Origin: Persicaria tinctoria | Taxonomy: Eukaryota; Streptophyta; Magnoliopsida; Caryophyllales; Polygonaceae | Assembly: GCA_037127255.1 (NCBI GenBank) | Contig: JBANSL010000016.1 | Coordinates: 9,054,501 to 9,118,500, forward strand | DNA: 64,000 nt | Reading direction: 5' to 3' | Shown here: positions 46,975 through 58,182 of the stretch, one piece after another | Layout of the letters: each line of letters begins with the position of its first letter | How positions within the stretch are numbered: the first letter of the stretch is position 1 | Program-made: the position numbers and the translations under genes | The notes under the pieces: generated by a model | Seen by the model: the letters and a program-made list of their open reading frames with translations, nothing else | Database searches by the model: none | Told to the model about the DNA's origin: nothing

Positions 46975-47870
46975 GAGTACATTATTTTAAATTAATATAT
47001 TTATTTGTGGAGTCAAATGTAATAATGGAAGCACTTGCACGGGTATGACAACGGCCATCCCTATCTTCTTCTCGATCATCATTCACATTGCATCCTAATT
47101 GAGATCGAACTCGCAAGATTTTTTATTATAGTGGCCGGGCAAAATATATTAACATACTTTCTCTATCTCAAAAAATTTATTGTTTAATTTTTTAACACAT
47201 TTTTTTTAAATAACTAAAAATCGTATAAAATTTTAAAATTTTAAATAATTCATAATAATTGTATTAAGTATGAAATTATTTTAAAATTTTAATAAAATAA
47301 TTTATATTTGATATAGTTTTTATTGTTCTTAAAAAACACATCAAAAGTAAAATAAAACAACTATTTTGAGACGGAAAATCAACCCGATGACGTCTCTTCA
47401 AACCTCAGGTCCGAAATTAGAATCCTCTCTCCAATCTAAAATATAAGACCTTTTTACTTTTCATGACGTACTTTGAGCAGCCAAAAATTACATAAAATAT
47501 TAATTTGAAATACTTTCTTAAAAATAAATATAATATTTATTATCACTAAGTATTAAGTTTTAAATAATATTAATATTTTATATAATTTTTAGTTTTTTAA
47601 AATACGTAATATAAAGTTAAACATCTTACATTTTCTTTTCGATTAGAGGGAGTGTGCATTATTATGCAAGATGTATTGTTTTGTTTTTTTTCCCTCAACA
47701 TGCATTGTTATGTTGTAAAGCATGTGATGCATTGATGATCTTCAATCTTCATGATCCAATTGTAATCGACGAGGCGGCTTCAAAGAGGACACCGGAGAGT
47801 GGATTTCTCGTGGGTGAGAGGGTAAGCGGGGCCATTCAGCCCCGTGGACCCATCTCTCTCCAAAATAATA
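46975..47870. other. Spacer with decayed MITEs
   Basis: Two degenerate inverted-repeat elements are suspected, at about 47150-47380 (CTATCTCAAAAAATTTATTG / ATTTTGAGACGGAAAAT) and about 47440-47650. The ends have diverged and no exact boundaries can be given. No gene is seen. The open frame at 47654-47920 shows no domain. Confidence 0.4.
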
Positions 47871-48103
47871 CTCCCTCTGTTCACAAATATAAGATTGTTG
47901 ACTTTTTGTACGTATTTTAATGAGTGAAAAACTATCTAAAATATTAATTTTTTTGCAAAAGTTTTTTCCGTAATATAATATTTATTAATAATACATACTA
48001 TATTGTGAAAAAAATTAATTAAAAAATTAATATTTTATATAGTTTTTTACTTCTTAAAATACGTGCAAAAGTAAAGTGATCTTATATTTATGAACGGAGG
48101 GAG
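47871..48103. mobile_element. Stowaway MITE
   Basis: A 233-bp element begins CTCCCTCTGTTCACAAATAT and ends TATTTATGAACGGAGGGAG, with TA at 47869-47870 and 48104-48105. Terminal complementarity extends over about 25 bp. Confidence 0.88.
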
Positions 48104-48105
48104 TA

Positions 48106-50400
48106 TATATACTATGTACTTACTATTGAGAATATGATTGTGAAAGAGATCCCACGTTGATTAGAAAGTGAATACAAGTCTTGAATTTGGTTTTATGATG
48201 AAACTCCACTCGGTTTGTGTGCTCGACTTGGTTGGTGTGCGTAATGCACTTGGGCGTGCGTGACCCCCCCCACATCGTATATGACCCACCGTTATTTAAC
48301 ACTTATAATTACAAGTTTTTTCATTTAGAAATATAGCTGGAGCTCTAAAGCACGCGCGTTCACACGTGGATGAAATCTCCAAATTTCAAACCCTAGCTTC
48401 GCACTATTCGACCTCTAATCGTCACCGTCCTCGTCAATTGTCCTAGTTTTCAGGGCCAATCTTAGCTTCCCGACAACCTCTCTATCGATTTCACTCTCCT
48501 ATTTGGGATCTCGGCTCTTCCTTGGCGGTCGTTGTTGTCGCTTTCGGTTGTCCTTCACTTGTTTCATCTTCATCCATCGCTTCTGGTCGAGCTTCGTCTT
48601 CTATCTAGGCTCTCCGGTCTTGGGACCGGCCGGTTCGACTTATTTCCGATGACTTTGTTTAGTGTGTCTTCTCGCTGAGTCTCTCGGTGCTTCCTTCCTG
48701 TTGTTGGAAATAATGCTTGAATAGGGTTTTATAATGGAGGCTTGAATAATGTTTTATGATGGGTTTTATTTTATACAGACTTATCCATATTTAAAAGAAA
48801 AGAAAAATGGTTTTTTTTAAATTGGTTTTGAGGATTTTCGTCACCTAGATAAGTTGGTGGGAGAGTGGGGTGTTTTTACACGTTCTCTTCCTCTTAAAAA
48901 GGTTTTTTAGGTTATAGAAGAAAGAAGTGGTTTTCCCATCTTCTTCGTCTTCTCTGTAGAAACGTTTTGAGTTCATGGACAGATTTAAAACTTCATTGGC
49001 GAGTGCACGCGATTGGAGGTGTTGTGTAAGTTAAGAGACCCGAATGATCCGATTGACATGTCTATGTGTAACCTTGGGGGGAGATGCCAGAAGCCGACTT
49101 GCACCGTGGTCGGGGCGAAATCGCTTCTAAGGTTGTGGGTTCGGATATATACCACGCCACAACAGTTTTGTGTTTTTCAAGATGAGTTTTCTACTTTGAT
49201 ATATTTTCAGCGAGTTTGATGAATTATGTGAATCAATTGATGATTCTACTAACACCCGTGCCGCTGTACAACTCTGTTGTAGGTCTTGCGCTGCGTCCCC
49301 GCTCAATCTGGTCTGTCATCCTTCATTTCAAGCCTTACTTGCCAGCCTGACCTGTTTTTCAAGACCCACAACAAAGTTGTGGGTCTTGAACAAACCTCCT
49401 TCACTTCCGAAGAAATATTATACTAGTAATAATCTTTGTATTAATAATATAAAATATCTTGATGCGGTTTACTCGAGCATCGTCGGGACTGGTTTGGATC
49501 GTGGTAATGTGTACGGGGCGACTCCATGTACGGATAGGACTCCTTAGAGATTCGTCTTTACTGTTCACAGGTCGAGACTCCTGATGTATCGCTGGACAAC
49601 GGTGCTATCACGCGGTGGCGCTTGACTTCGTCCTTAGTCTACATCCCCATCTTGCTGGTTGTAGGTCTGCTTAGATTTCTCTTTGTTTGGTGTGTATATT
49701 GCCTGCTTTACTGTACCCTTTTCCTGTGATTTGTTGTATGTTTGATTGTTTTTCGTCTGCTTATTTGTCAGAAACTCCAGTGCCAGGCTTGTATAATCTC
49801 AATTTTTTTCCTTAAAAAAATATATAAATATACTTTTTTAAAAAATATATATAAATATCTTTTTAAAAAAAAATTATTTTTGTTGTTGTTATGTTTTGTT
49901 CAATCCTTTTAATATGTTGTAACTTAAAACATTGGTTTATTTGGTTTTGTATGATGCACTAGCACTAGGACAGGTTTACTTGTGGCTCAACATAATCGAG
50001 CCATTGACATGATCAAGGAAAAGCCCATTGGGCCCATGGCTAGACCATATTAACCTCCAATGGCTAGCCTTGACTCATGAGGTGAGACTTTGGTTGTGTA
50101 TTGATGCCTAAGTGTTGTTTTGTTTCTTCCGGTTATTTGAATTGTTGGTAAAGTGAGTTAAAAGATTTGGGCTCGACCCAAATCTTGGCCCAACTCACTC
50201 TGCCCTTTCACTTGACCGTTGGAACCCTAATCTTATATAACCCTTCTTATGGATGCCGAGGGGAACTGTAGCGTTGCTTCTTTCCTCTCTAGTAAGCCAA
50301 GGGGCCTCCGGGTTAGGGTTTGGGAGAAATCTAGGGTTTAGCTTGAAGAAGCTTCCCGACGCCGGCGATTCTCTGCATGGGTGCTCTTCTGGGTTGACGC
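48106..50400. other. Unassigned region with a 15-bp perfect hairpin
   Basis: Positions 48360-48700 are C/T-rich like a leader, with an AAACCCTAG word. A perfect 15-bp stem with an AAA loop lies at 49358-49390 (CAAGACCCACAAC / GTTGTGGGTCTTG core). An A/T-rich tract at 49795-49880 could be a degraded tail. Around 50225-50400 there is TTATATAACCC followed by open frames without domains. No product can be named. Old retroelement pieces are likely. Confidence 0.35.
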
Positions 50401-50967
50401 TACCAGAGCAGTGGCGGAGCCAGGGGGGTGCTTGGGGGTGCTCGAGCACCCCCTGGGCGGAAAAAAAATACAAAATTTTTTTTTTCCCATGTATTTAGTA
50501 TTTTTAAGGTAATATAACATATTTAAATGATGTTTGATATAAGAGTCCTATCTAGCTCAAGTGATAAGGAAGGAATGATGGAAGGAGAATTAAAATCCAA
50601 AGGTCCTGAGTTCAATTCTCAACACCTTCACTTTTTCTTTGTTTTACTATAGTATTAATTATTCTTCTTCATTTCTCTATATTTTTTTGTTTCTATCAAC
50701 TATTTCATTAAAAAAATGTCATATTTATGTTTAAATTATACATTTAACATTTTCTTTCAATATTGTTTGTTTCTCTTCTATTTTTTTTGGTTACTCTCCA
50801 CTATTTAAATACAAAAAAAAACATTTTCAAAAATCACAAATTTAGTGTTTTTTCAATATATTTTTTTATAAAAATATTCTTAGTAAGTATACACTAAAAA
50901 ACAATATTTCACGAAATTTTTTTAGCACCCCCTGATCGAGAATCCTGGCTCCGCCACTGTACCGGAG
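50401..50967. mobile_element. hAT-type element (CAGTGGCGGAGCCAGG ends) with tRNA-like module
   Basis: A 551-bp element (50409-50959) has near-perfect terminal repeats CAGTGGCGGAGCCAGG and CCTGGCTCCGCCACTG. TACCAGAG and TACCGGAG flank it (7 of 8 match). GAGCACCCCCTG-type words recur just inside both ends. No transposase is present. At about 50545-50625 a box A-like TAGCTCAAGTG is followed about 50 bp on by a box B-like GAGTTCAATTCTC, so this hAT also carries a Pol III-like module. It split an unidentified host sequence (50260-51230). Confidence 0.85.
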
Positions 50968-51633
50968 CACCTGCTTGATTGACGAAGAAGAAGCTGATTG
51001 GAGGGTTCTGTGTTGAGAAATCTCCTGTGAGATTTCTCGGTATCGTTCACGGACGATTCCTAACCCTATTCCTCGTTTATCTTCTTTGTCCTTGTTTAGA
51101 TAGAACTGTGTCTTTGTGTTGGTGCATCTAAAACCTCTGTATGGAAACCGAACCGCGTAAACAAAGCCTTGTGTGTTCGTTCTTGTTTGTTTTTCGTTTG
51201 TTTTTTTGAGTTTGTTGCGAGTTATTCGAAGATTGAAACCCTAGATCGAACAGTTATATCTTATAAAAAATAATTTACTTTTCCAAAATTTTAAACTCGT
51301 CTTCGAGAAATTTGGCTGATATTGGGGGTGAATTCCATAAACAGACATGGACTAATTAAGGTCCTTGTTCGAATGAGCTCTGCAAAATCGTCTCTATGTG
51401 TACGATTTCAAGGTTCATTCCCTCCCGATTACTTTGCTATGGCGGATTTGAATGTTAACTCTAATCCAATCTAAATTGACCAGCCTGATTTATTTGATGA
51501 GTCTAAATTTCTATTTTCATAACCGTTTCAACACAATTACATCACATTTTAGCAGTATATGCTAATAATTTCTACATTTAAATAGTATATTTTTAATGTC
51601 AAAACGATCAATAAATTTATTTATTTTTTATTT

Positions 51634-52460
51634 TTTGATTATGAAAGAATTCAGGCGAGTCAGCTCTATCCGATAGCATCCTTACGGATGAGGTCTAAAA
51701 GACCAAGATTGTTGTGAATATCGACCCCCCGGGAAGAGTGGCTAAGGTGTGCAACCTTATCAGCCACTCTATTGCCCATGCGGGGAATATGAAAGAAAGA
51801 TACTTCTTTCAAAGTCGATAAAAGGCTTTTAACATCTGACATTATCAGTTCGATTTCCCAAAGACATTTCGTTGTTTGAAGTAGGTGATTAATGATTATA
51901 CTAGAATCGCCTTCAATATGTAGCTTGTCAATTCTGAGATGGATAGCATTTTGGATTCCCAGTTTTAGAGCGAGAGCTTCTGCGATAATGGGATTTTGCT
52001 TTCCCAGCTTACTGTAGCATATACAGATTGGCCTGCCCTCCCAATCCCTAATAATGGCACCAGCCGAGCTAACAGAGTTTGTTAGCGTGGATCCATCGAA
52101 GTTTAGTTTGAAGGAGCCCATTGGTGGTTTACGCCATTTAATCCTTGCGGCCTTATGTTTGACCTTTGGGTGGTTAGATCTTTGAGTATGTGAGGGGGGG
52201 ACCTCTTCAAGACACTCGTCTATTAGAGATGATCTTCTCCAGTTGTCCCTATGAGTTTTAACAATGCGGACTAGAGCGTCTTTAACGGGGAAGGGAACTT
52301 GTCGAAACACAAATTGATTCCGAGAGTACTACACTGACCACCAAACAAAAGCAAGTTCTGCCTTGGCAGCAGAAGTGAGGTAGTTCCCAATGACCGAAAA
52401 AATAGGTTGTATGTCTCGGGAGACAGTAATCATATTGGATATTGTCGTCTTCACGGTGTC
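51634..52460 (-). mobile_element. 5'-truncated L1-type LINE, minus strand
   Basis: Only the last part of the element remains. A poly-T-rich stretch at 51620-51640 is the reversed tail. The frame reads upward from LLDLIRKDAIG through RNase H (LNFDGSTLTNS, IAEALALKLG, IEGDSSIIIN, MGNRVADKVAHL). A stop interrupts it at about 52328 (WWSV*YSRNQFVF), where the related copy at 42 kb has WLTWYIRNQF. Resemblance fades near 52460. No secure target duplication was found. Confidence 0.8.
51666..52310 (-). pseudogene. LINE RNase H domain remnant
   Basis: This is 214 codons of uninterrupted frame, covering the linker and the whole RNase H domain of an L1-type element. The residues expected for catalysis (D of NFDGS, E of AEAL, D of EGDS, D of VADKV) are present. 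The reverse transcriptase is lost. There is no host-gene context to suggest domestication. Confidence 0.8.
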
Positions 52461-52479
52461 ATCAATATTTCCAATAATT

Positions 52480-55450
52480 GATATTGCTATTATGGCTTGT
52501 TTGGTTTAAATTTTGGAAAGAAAAAGGAAATAAGTGTAGTCCATTTATAGTTTAAAATAAATTATTAATTTTTTTTAATTATTGTCCTCTTCTTCTAACT
52601 TTTCCTACAAAATTGATTTTGTTCTCCTTTTTCAATCATACATTTGAATATGGGGTAATCACTAATCATATCCCCTATATTCTTCTAATCAGTACCCCTT
52701 GTATCTTATTTTTTTATATGAAAAATAACATTATTATCTTATCTAGATATATTTTCCTACATAAAATTTGTTTCCATTTCATTCATCTTACCTACTTATA
52801 CCAAACGATCCCTTGGTCTATTAGTATTTGTGCCTGCATGGGTTTAGCTCAACCGATCACATGGGTGACATTTGGAGTATGGACCAAGGATCGAGTCTCA
52901 CCAGTGACAGTAAGGGAGCAACCTCTCAAATGAGAGGCTCTTTGTGCACAGTGAGTACTGATCCCAAGTCCTTATTACCGATTGAGTCTCTATAATTTAT
53001 CCTCTCTCACAATCTCCGTTGGATCGAAGTCGAGAGGCTTTAGGGTGAGCGATTTCAAATTTTTTTTGGGGGAGTTTGGTTGTTTTTTAACTTGAAAGAC
53101 ACGTGGGGATTAATGTGTGGCTAAGGTGGCCCCACCACCACGGGAATCTTGAATCGAAAGGGCCAATCGTGCGGCTGAGCTTGCCCAGTTGCCCTGTATG
53201 TATGAGGATGCATTCTTCACGCTAGGGCAAAATTCCCTAACGTGAGCCCCCACCTTCTTCTTTTAGCGCGTCATATGTACGCGCTAGGGCAAAATTCCCT
53301 CCCCCATCCCCCGTCTATATTTAAAAAAAAAAAAATGATTAAGGGTGGGTTTTTATGTGAGGAGGGATAGGGTGAAGACCGTGATTTTAACACAGTGAAT
53401 CCTTACTGAGAGAGGACAGGGTTGATTTGGATTCAAATACATTTTAATTATAATCCAATCAAATTATAAGTATGCTATTTGTTAAATTATGTTTAACATT
53501 ATATAAATTTTAAGTAAAATGTATTGTTAATTATATCAATGGATTATATTAAGTTTATAATTATATTATAAATTTAACATAATAATAGGTCAATCAGATG
53601 GCTATGCAGTTAATCTTTTAAAAACGTGTTTAATGAGGGTTTTTTCTGAATTTTTTAGCATCCATGTAAGAGTTTAAATTAATTAACTTCCTTGAAACCG
53701 GTTTAAGCCTTAGCTCCATAACCTAGTTAAGAGGGATTTTGCCCACATTAAGACACAAGTCTTCATGTGGGTGATTACAATCTAGAAATAGATGTCGATG
53801 ATAATGGATGAAATATATGAGTGATTAGATGTTTTGTCAAAGATATGAGGTATAAAAGAGTTGATATTTATAAATATTTTTAGATTTTTAAAAACATATA
53901 AATAAAATAAAATTTTAAATAGAGGTATGGTCTTTCTAGACGCGCCCTACATTATAAATTTATAAATGATAATGAATAAGATTATATTATAATGTAATAT
54001 TATGCATAAATTATAAACACATCCTTATTTATCAGAATTTATTTTATAAACAATCATTTATTTTGGATAAGATGGAGATCACTCCATAATAGGTGTCCCC
54101 ACCCGAGTAAATGCTTGCTCTCCCACGTGTAAAACTTTTTTTAAAATTGACGTTAATACTCCATTATTTGGTATCCAATAAATTGCAGGCAATGAAGATG
54201 ATGATGAGCATGTTTAATACAATTGCATTAATAATTAATAAAGATGATGATATATGAGTATACTTATGGTAGGGTCATGTTTATGGGGCCGTACACGATT
54301 CACCTTGGCTGTTTGTCTAAGGCCCATGTGACATGCACGTGATCTTGCCCCACCAAGGCCTCAATCTTCCATTACATATATGATGGGATGTCCATCCATT
54401 TTTTGCTATCAATTTTTACCATCTCCTTCTATTTTTAGTTTTACCACTTTGATTTTACCATTTAAAATTATGATCCGCTTTTATAAATGGTTACGATAAT
54501 GTTTCGTGGTTTTCGAAGATTCTTTTATTTCAATAGCTAGAAAAGTAATTGTATGAGATTATATGGTAGTTTAGTTATCTCGAGTTTTTCATCTGTGTTA
54601 TAGCTCTTTTTATATTGTGATATTTATCCTTTTGTTAATTTCTCGATCTATCGGTTTGTATAGTATTTCAGTTTATTTTTCTTATTAGTTATAACCTAAC
54701 CATGATTACAAGATTAGTAAACAACTAACCCGGCCTGGTTAATTACGCAAACAAGTAATAAACTTGTCTGGTTCGGACAACAACAATTTCGATTGCGAGG
54801 AGGGAATTGAAGGGTTTTGATAAACACATCAACCAATTTATGAACCTATATTATTGGAAATGCATGACAAGTGCAATAAACCTTACTTGGTTTTGTCACA
54901 ATTGAAATGGCAATTGACGACGATGTTTTTGGTGTGCTCGACAAGATTCCTTGGAAACCGAAAAAAAAAAAGACTTGTGTCACAATACACATTAATTTGT
55001 TGAATATGAGTGATACCCATATCCTAAAGGAGACGAACTAATCATGTGAGCTTCATGAAACCGCACTTTGTTTCTTATATTTCCAAAAAACATATCAGCT
55101 AATTATCGAGTAACCCTCTTGAAAATTGGAGTAAGCCATCAAAATTGATGTCGCGCAACAATTAAGAACAATACCACGAACAAATCGATTTGAACATACT
55201 TAAAAGTGTATAGGGTTGATATATATGATGAGAAACAGATGTCTTTACATAAAACTACTTATAATGTCTAAACAACAAAGCCAACTTATGATCATATATG
55301 TGTTAGAAAATTCAAACGCCATGGAAATTGATTAAAAAAAGAGAAAGAAAACGATTTGTAGAAGATGAAGATGAAAGAGAAAACCTAAGATGAAGATGTA
55401 TTTTCCCGAAGACAAAAAAGTGTACGACACAAATGAAAATTTGCAAAATT
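52480..55450. other. AT-rich intergenic region, possible decayed MITE at its left
   Basis: Around 52494-52815, GGCTTGTTTGGTTT and ACCAAACGATCCC may be ends of an old MITE. At 53220-53310 the phrase CGCTAGGGCAAAATTCCCT occurs twice. The rest is AT-rich with occasional C-rich stretches. No gene, RNA or further element is recognised. Confidence 0.35.
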
Positions 55451-55462
55451 TCCTAAAAATGT

Positions 55463-56341
55463 AAATTGCAGAAAACCACCCTTTAAATAGGGTGTTTTGC
55501 TGAAAACCACCCCTTAAAACAAAAATTGCAGAAAACCACCCCTTAAAACCATTTTCTTTGCAAAGTCACACCCATCACCACATTTTCGTTAATTAAATGT
55601 TAAAGTGCATGAAAAAAACAATTATATTCCTTTTTTTTTTACTATTATTTTACTTATACAATCAGTACTAATTAATTTTTTATTTTTTAACATGTTTTTC
55701 AAAAGTAATTTTTTTTATAAAATATCATTTTTATATATAATTTCACACTTATTAGTAAAAACACTCTATTAAAAGTAGATATAATCGATATTTTATATAT
55801 TTTAAAAAGTGTATATTACTAAAGGGCTACATGAAGAAAATATTTTTTTTTAAATGATATTTTATATAGTTTTTATTATTATAAAAATATGTTCACTATT
55901 CCACATACATTTTTAGAATAATAAAAACTATATGAAGGATTATTTTAAAAAAAAAATTATTTTCTTCAAGTAGCCCTAGTATTACACATTTTTTTCATAT
56001 GTATAAAATATAAAGACACATCAATTTTTTATAGAGTTTTTTTGTGAGTATGAAATTATTTTTTAAAAAAATATTTTTTGGATATTTTATAGTGTTTTTT
56101 CTTTTGAAAAACATGTCAAAAAGTTAAATATCAACTAATACCAATTGAATTGAGTGAACTAATAATAAAAATAAGTGGTATAATTGAATTTCCACACACT
56201 TTAACATTTAATTAACAAAAATTAGGTGATGGGTGTGACTTTGCAAAGAAAAAGGTTTTAAGGGGTGGTTTTCTGCAATTTTTGCTTTAAGGGGTGGTTT
56301 TCAGCAAAACACCCTATTTAAAGGGTGGTTTTCTGCAATTT
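55463..56341. mobile_element. Foldback-like TIR element with ~145-bp arms
   Basis: The arms 55463-55606 and 56198-56341 are inverted copies. Each contains AAATTGCAGAAAACCACCC, a TTTAAATAGGGTGTTTTGCTG segment, then AAAACCACCCCTTAAAA, TTTGCAAAGTCACACCCATC and GTTAATTAAATGTTAAAGTG. The 590-bp centre is AT-rich and non-coding. No clear target duplication was found, so MULE, hAT or foldback origin stays open. A lone related end (AAAATTGCACAAAACCACCCC) occurs near 5557-5578. Confidence 0.75.
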
Positions 56342-56344
56342 TGC

Positions 56345-56751
56345 CAATGTTTTTATCCCTAAACATAAAATCCTAGTATTAGTCAACTTGGGCTAGAAAT
56401 TAGCCCAAGTTGGTTCTACATTATTGGGCCTAAAAAAGTATCATCCAACACTTGGGTTTTTTTTATTTATTTATTAGACTTATGGCTATTAATCACTATA
56501 GTACTTATCTTATCAACCATTTTATTTGATATAAATTACATATATCATTGGAAATAATATTATTGTCATTTTGGCAGCTGACCACTTGTATATATAATTA
56601 TATAACATGGAAGACATAATAAGCTGTATGATGATTGTTTATTATTAGGCCCGTTTGATACGACTACTAGATTAAAAAAAAAAATGGGAATAAAACATCA
56701 AAATGAGTCATTCTTGAAGCATTTTTGTTGGTATGCTAAATAAATAATAAC

Positions 56752-56788
<37 letters not shown>

Positions 56789-57385
56789 TGTGAAAATAAT
56801 ATTGATTTAATATAATGATTTTCAATATGGACGAGTAGATTCAAGTGTGATGACTAGGCGACTAGCGCTACAAGCATGTAATGAATGGTTAAGATAATAG
56901 ATGAATTGTCCTATATCAATTGTAAATAAAACAAATAGCTTATGATATTAACTTGGTTAGTTAATGTAAATTAATCCTATATATGGCAATGAAGCGGAGA
57001 ATCTCCAAATACGTGGATGAATAAATTAACCCCTGTTTGTTTTTTGGTACGGAAAGGTAATGATTACCCTTATAAATATAGTTTATATTTAATTTAAAAT
57101 TCATTGATCATTATTCTAATCATTCCCCTTCTACTCCCATTTTTTCATACAAATTTGTTACCCTTCTATTCCCTAATTTGAAGAAGGGTAACTAATACCT
57201 TTAGGATGGGCTAATAATCCCCACAATCCCCTCCCACAAGCTCACAAAAAATGATGATCATATATATTTTATGGGTAAAATTTAATACCTTATCTTTTAA
57301 TTCCATAGTTATCTAAACAAACGAGCCCTGGGGGCTCGGGATCTCATGATTCAAACTCTCATTCAATACTAACTAAGTTAAAGAC
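56345..57385. other. AT-rich spacer with AAT microsatellite
   Basis: An (ATA)n/(AAT)n run lies at about 56755-56788. Around 57030-57330 the ends CCCCTGTTTGTTTTTTGG and AACAAACGAGCCCTGG may mark a decayed MITE. No gene is seen. Confidence 0.45.
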
Positions 57386-57387
57386 AT

Positions 57388-57480
57388 TTTTTTTCCCCAA
57401 GTGGAAAGGACTTGCGGTAGTATTCAAAGGTCCCTAATTCGAACCCCTAATGGCTGCTCTCTATTTACCAAAATGAAGGA
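57388..57480 (+). mobile_element. SINE-like sequence, second copy
   Basis: It contains CAAGTGGAAAGGACTTGCGG, then AGTATTCAAAGGTCC, a box B-like AATTCGAACCCC, and TGGCTGCTCTCTATTTACC. It is clearly related to 46851-46951 and to the fragment near 38.95 kb. Target duplications were not recognised. Confidence 0.6.
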
Positions 57481-58182
57481 TGAGGATGGGATAATAGTCC
57501 CAACCCCGTTCTCCAACCCATTCTCTTAGGGGAATCCCTTGGGGATCTTTGACGGCGAGTACAAAATCCCTATTTTTTTAGATCTTACATTATTTTATGT
57601 CATTTTTTTTACTTTTAAATGTGTACCTTATAATAACATTTATATATGTCAAATTTATATTATATATTTTACTTAAATTTAATAATAACATATAGTTTAT
57701 ATTATGGGAAAAAAACATGGGTTTTAAATAGGGAACTCGATGAAAAACCCCATAAGAAACGTACGTAAACAGAGAAAATTAAGTGGGGGTTGGGATTCCT
57801 TGATGGAGACAAGGACCCGACAAGGATGGAGATGGAAGTTAATTTTTTAATTCCCCAATGGAGATGAGAACGCGAAACTTTTGATAAATAGAGATGGGAA
57901 TGATACTTATATTTAATCCATTAATATAATCTTAGATAGATTTATTTGATGAATTTCTAATGCTCATATTTTGTTAATTTCCTTATGAAAAAAAAAACAA
58001 CTATTGTTTTCAAATTAAATGCTAACCAAATTGTAAACTTTGTTAATAAACTACAAGTTGATTATGCCGTGCATGAACTAGGCATTTGAATAGCATCACC
58101 TATACGTTGCATATATTAATTGGTAGATTTAAACCTCAATAGATTAAGTACAAAGTAGTACTATAATCTTAAAACAAAAATA
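57481..58182. other. AT-rich spacer before a LINE
   Basis: No gene or repeat is recognised. The segment 57490-57900 has GGGG/CCCC-containing words typical of plant spacer. Confidence 0.35.

Noticed and set aside
51666..52310. Domesticated RNase H gene
   Set aside because: The domain is intact, but it ends in a LINE tail, has an upstream in-frame stop and closely matches the family copy at 42 kb. No promoter or host exon structure is seen.
51610..52480. Target duplication ATCAATA around the 52 kb LINE
   Set aside because: Only seven AT-rich bases match and the 5' edge of the element is uncertain, so chance cannot be excluded.
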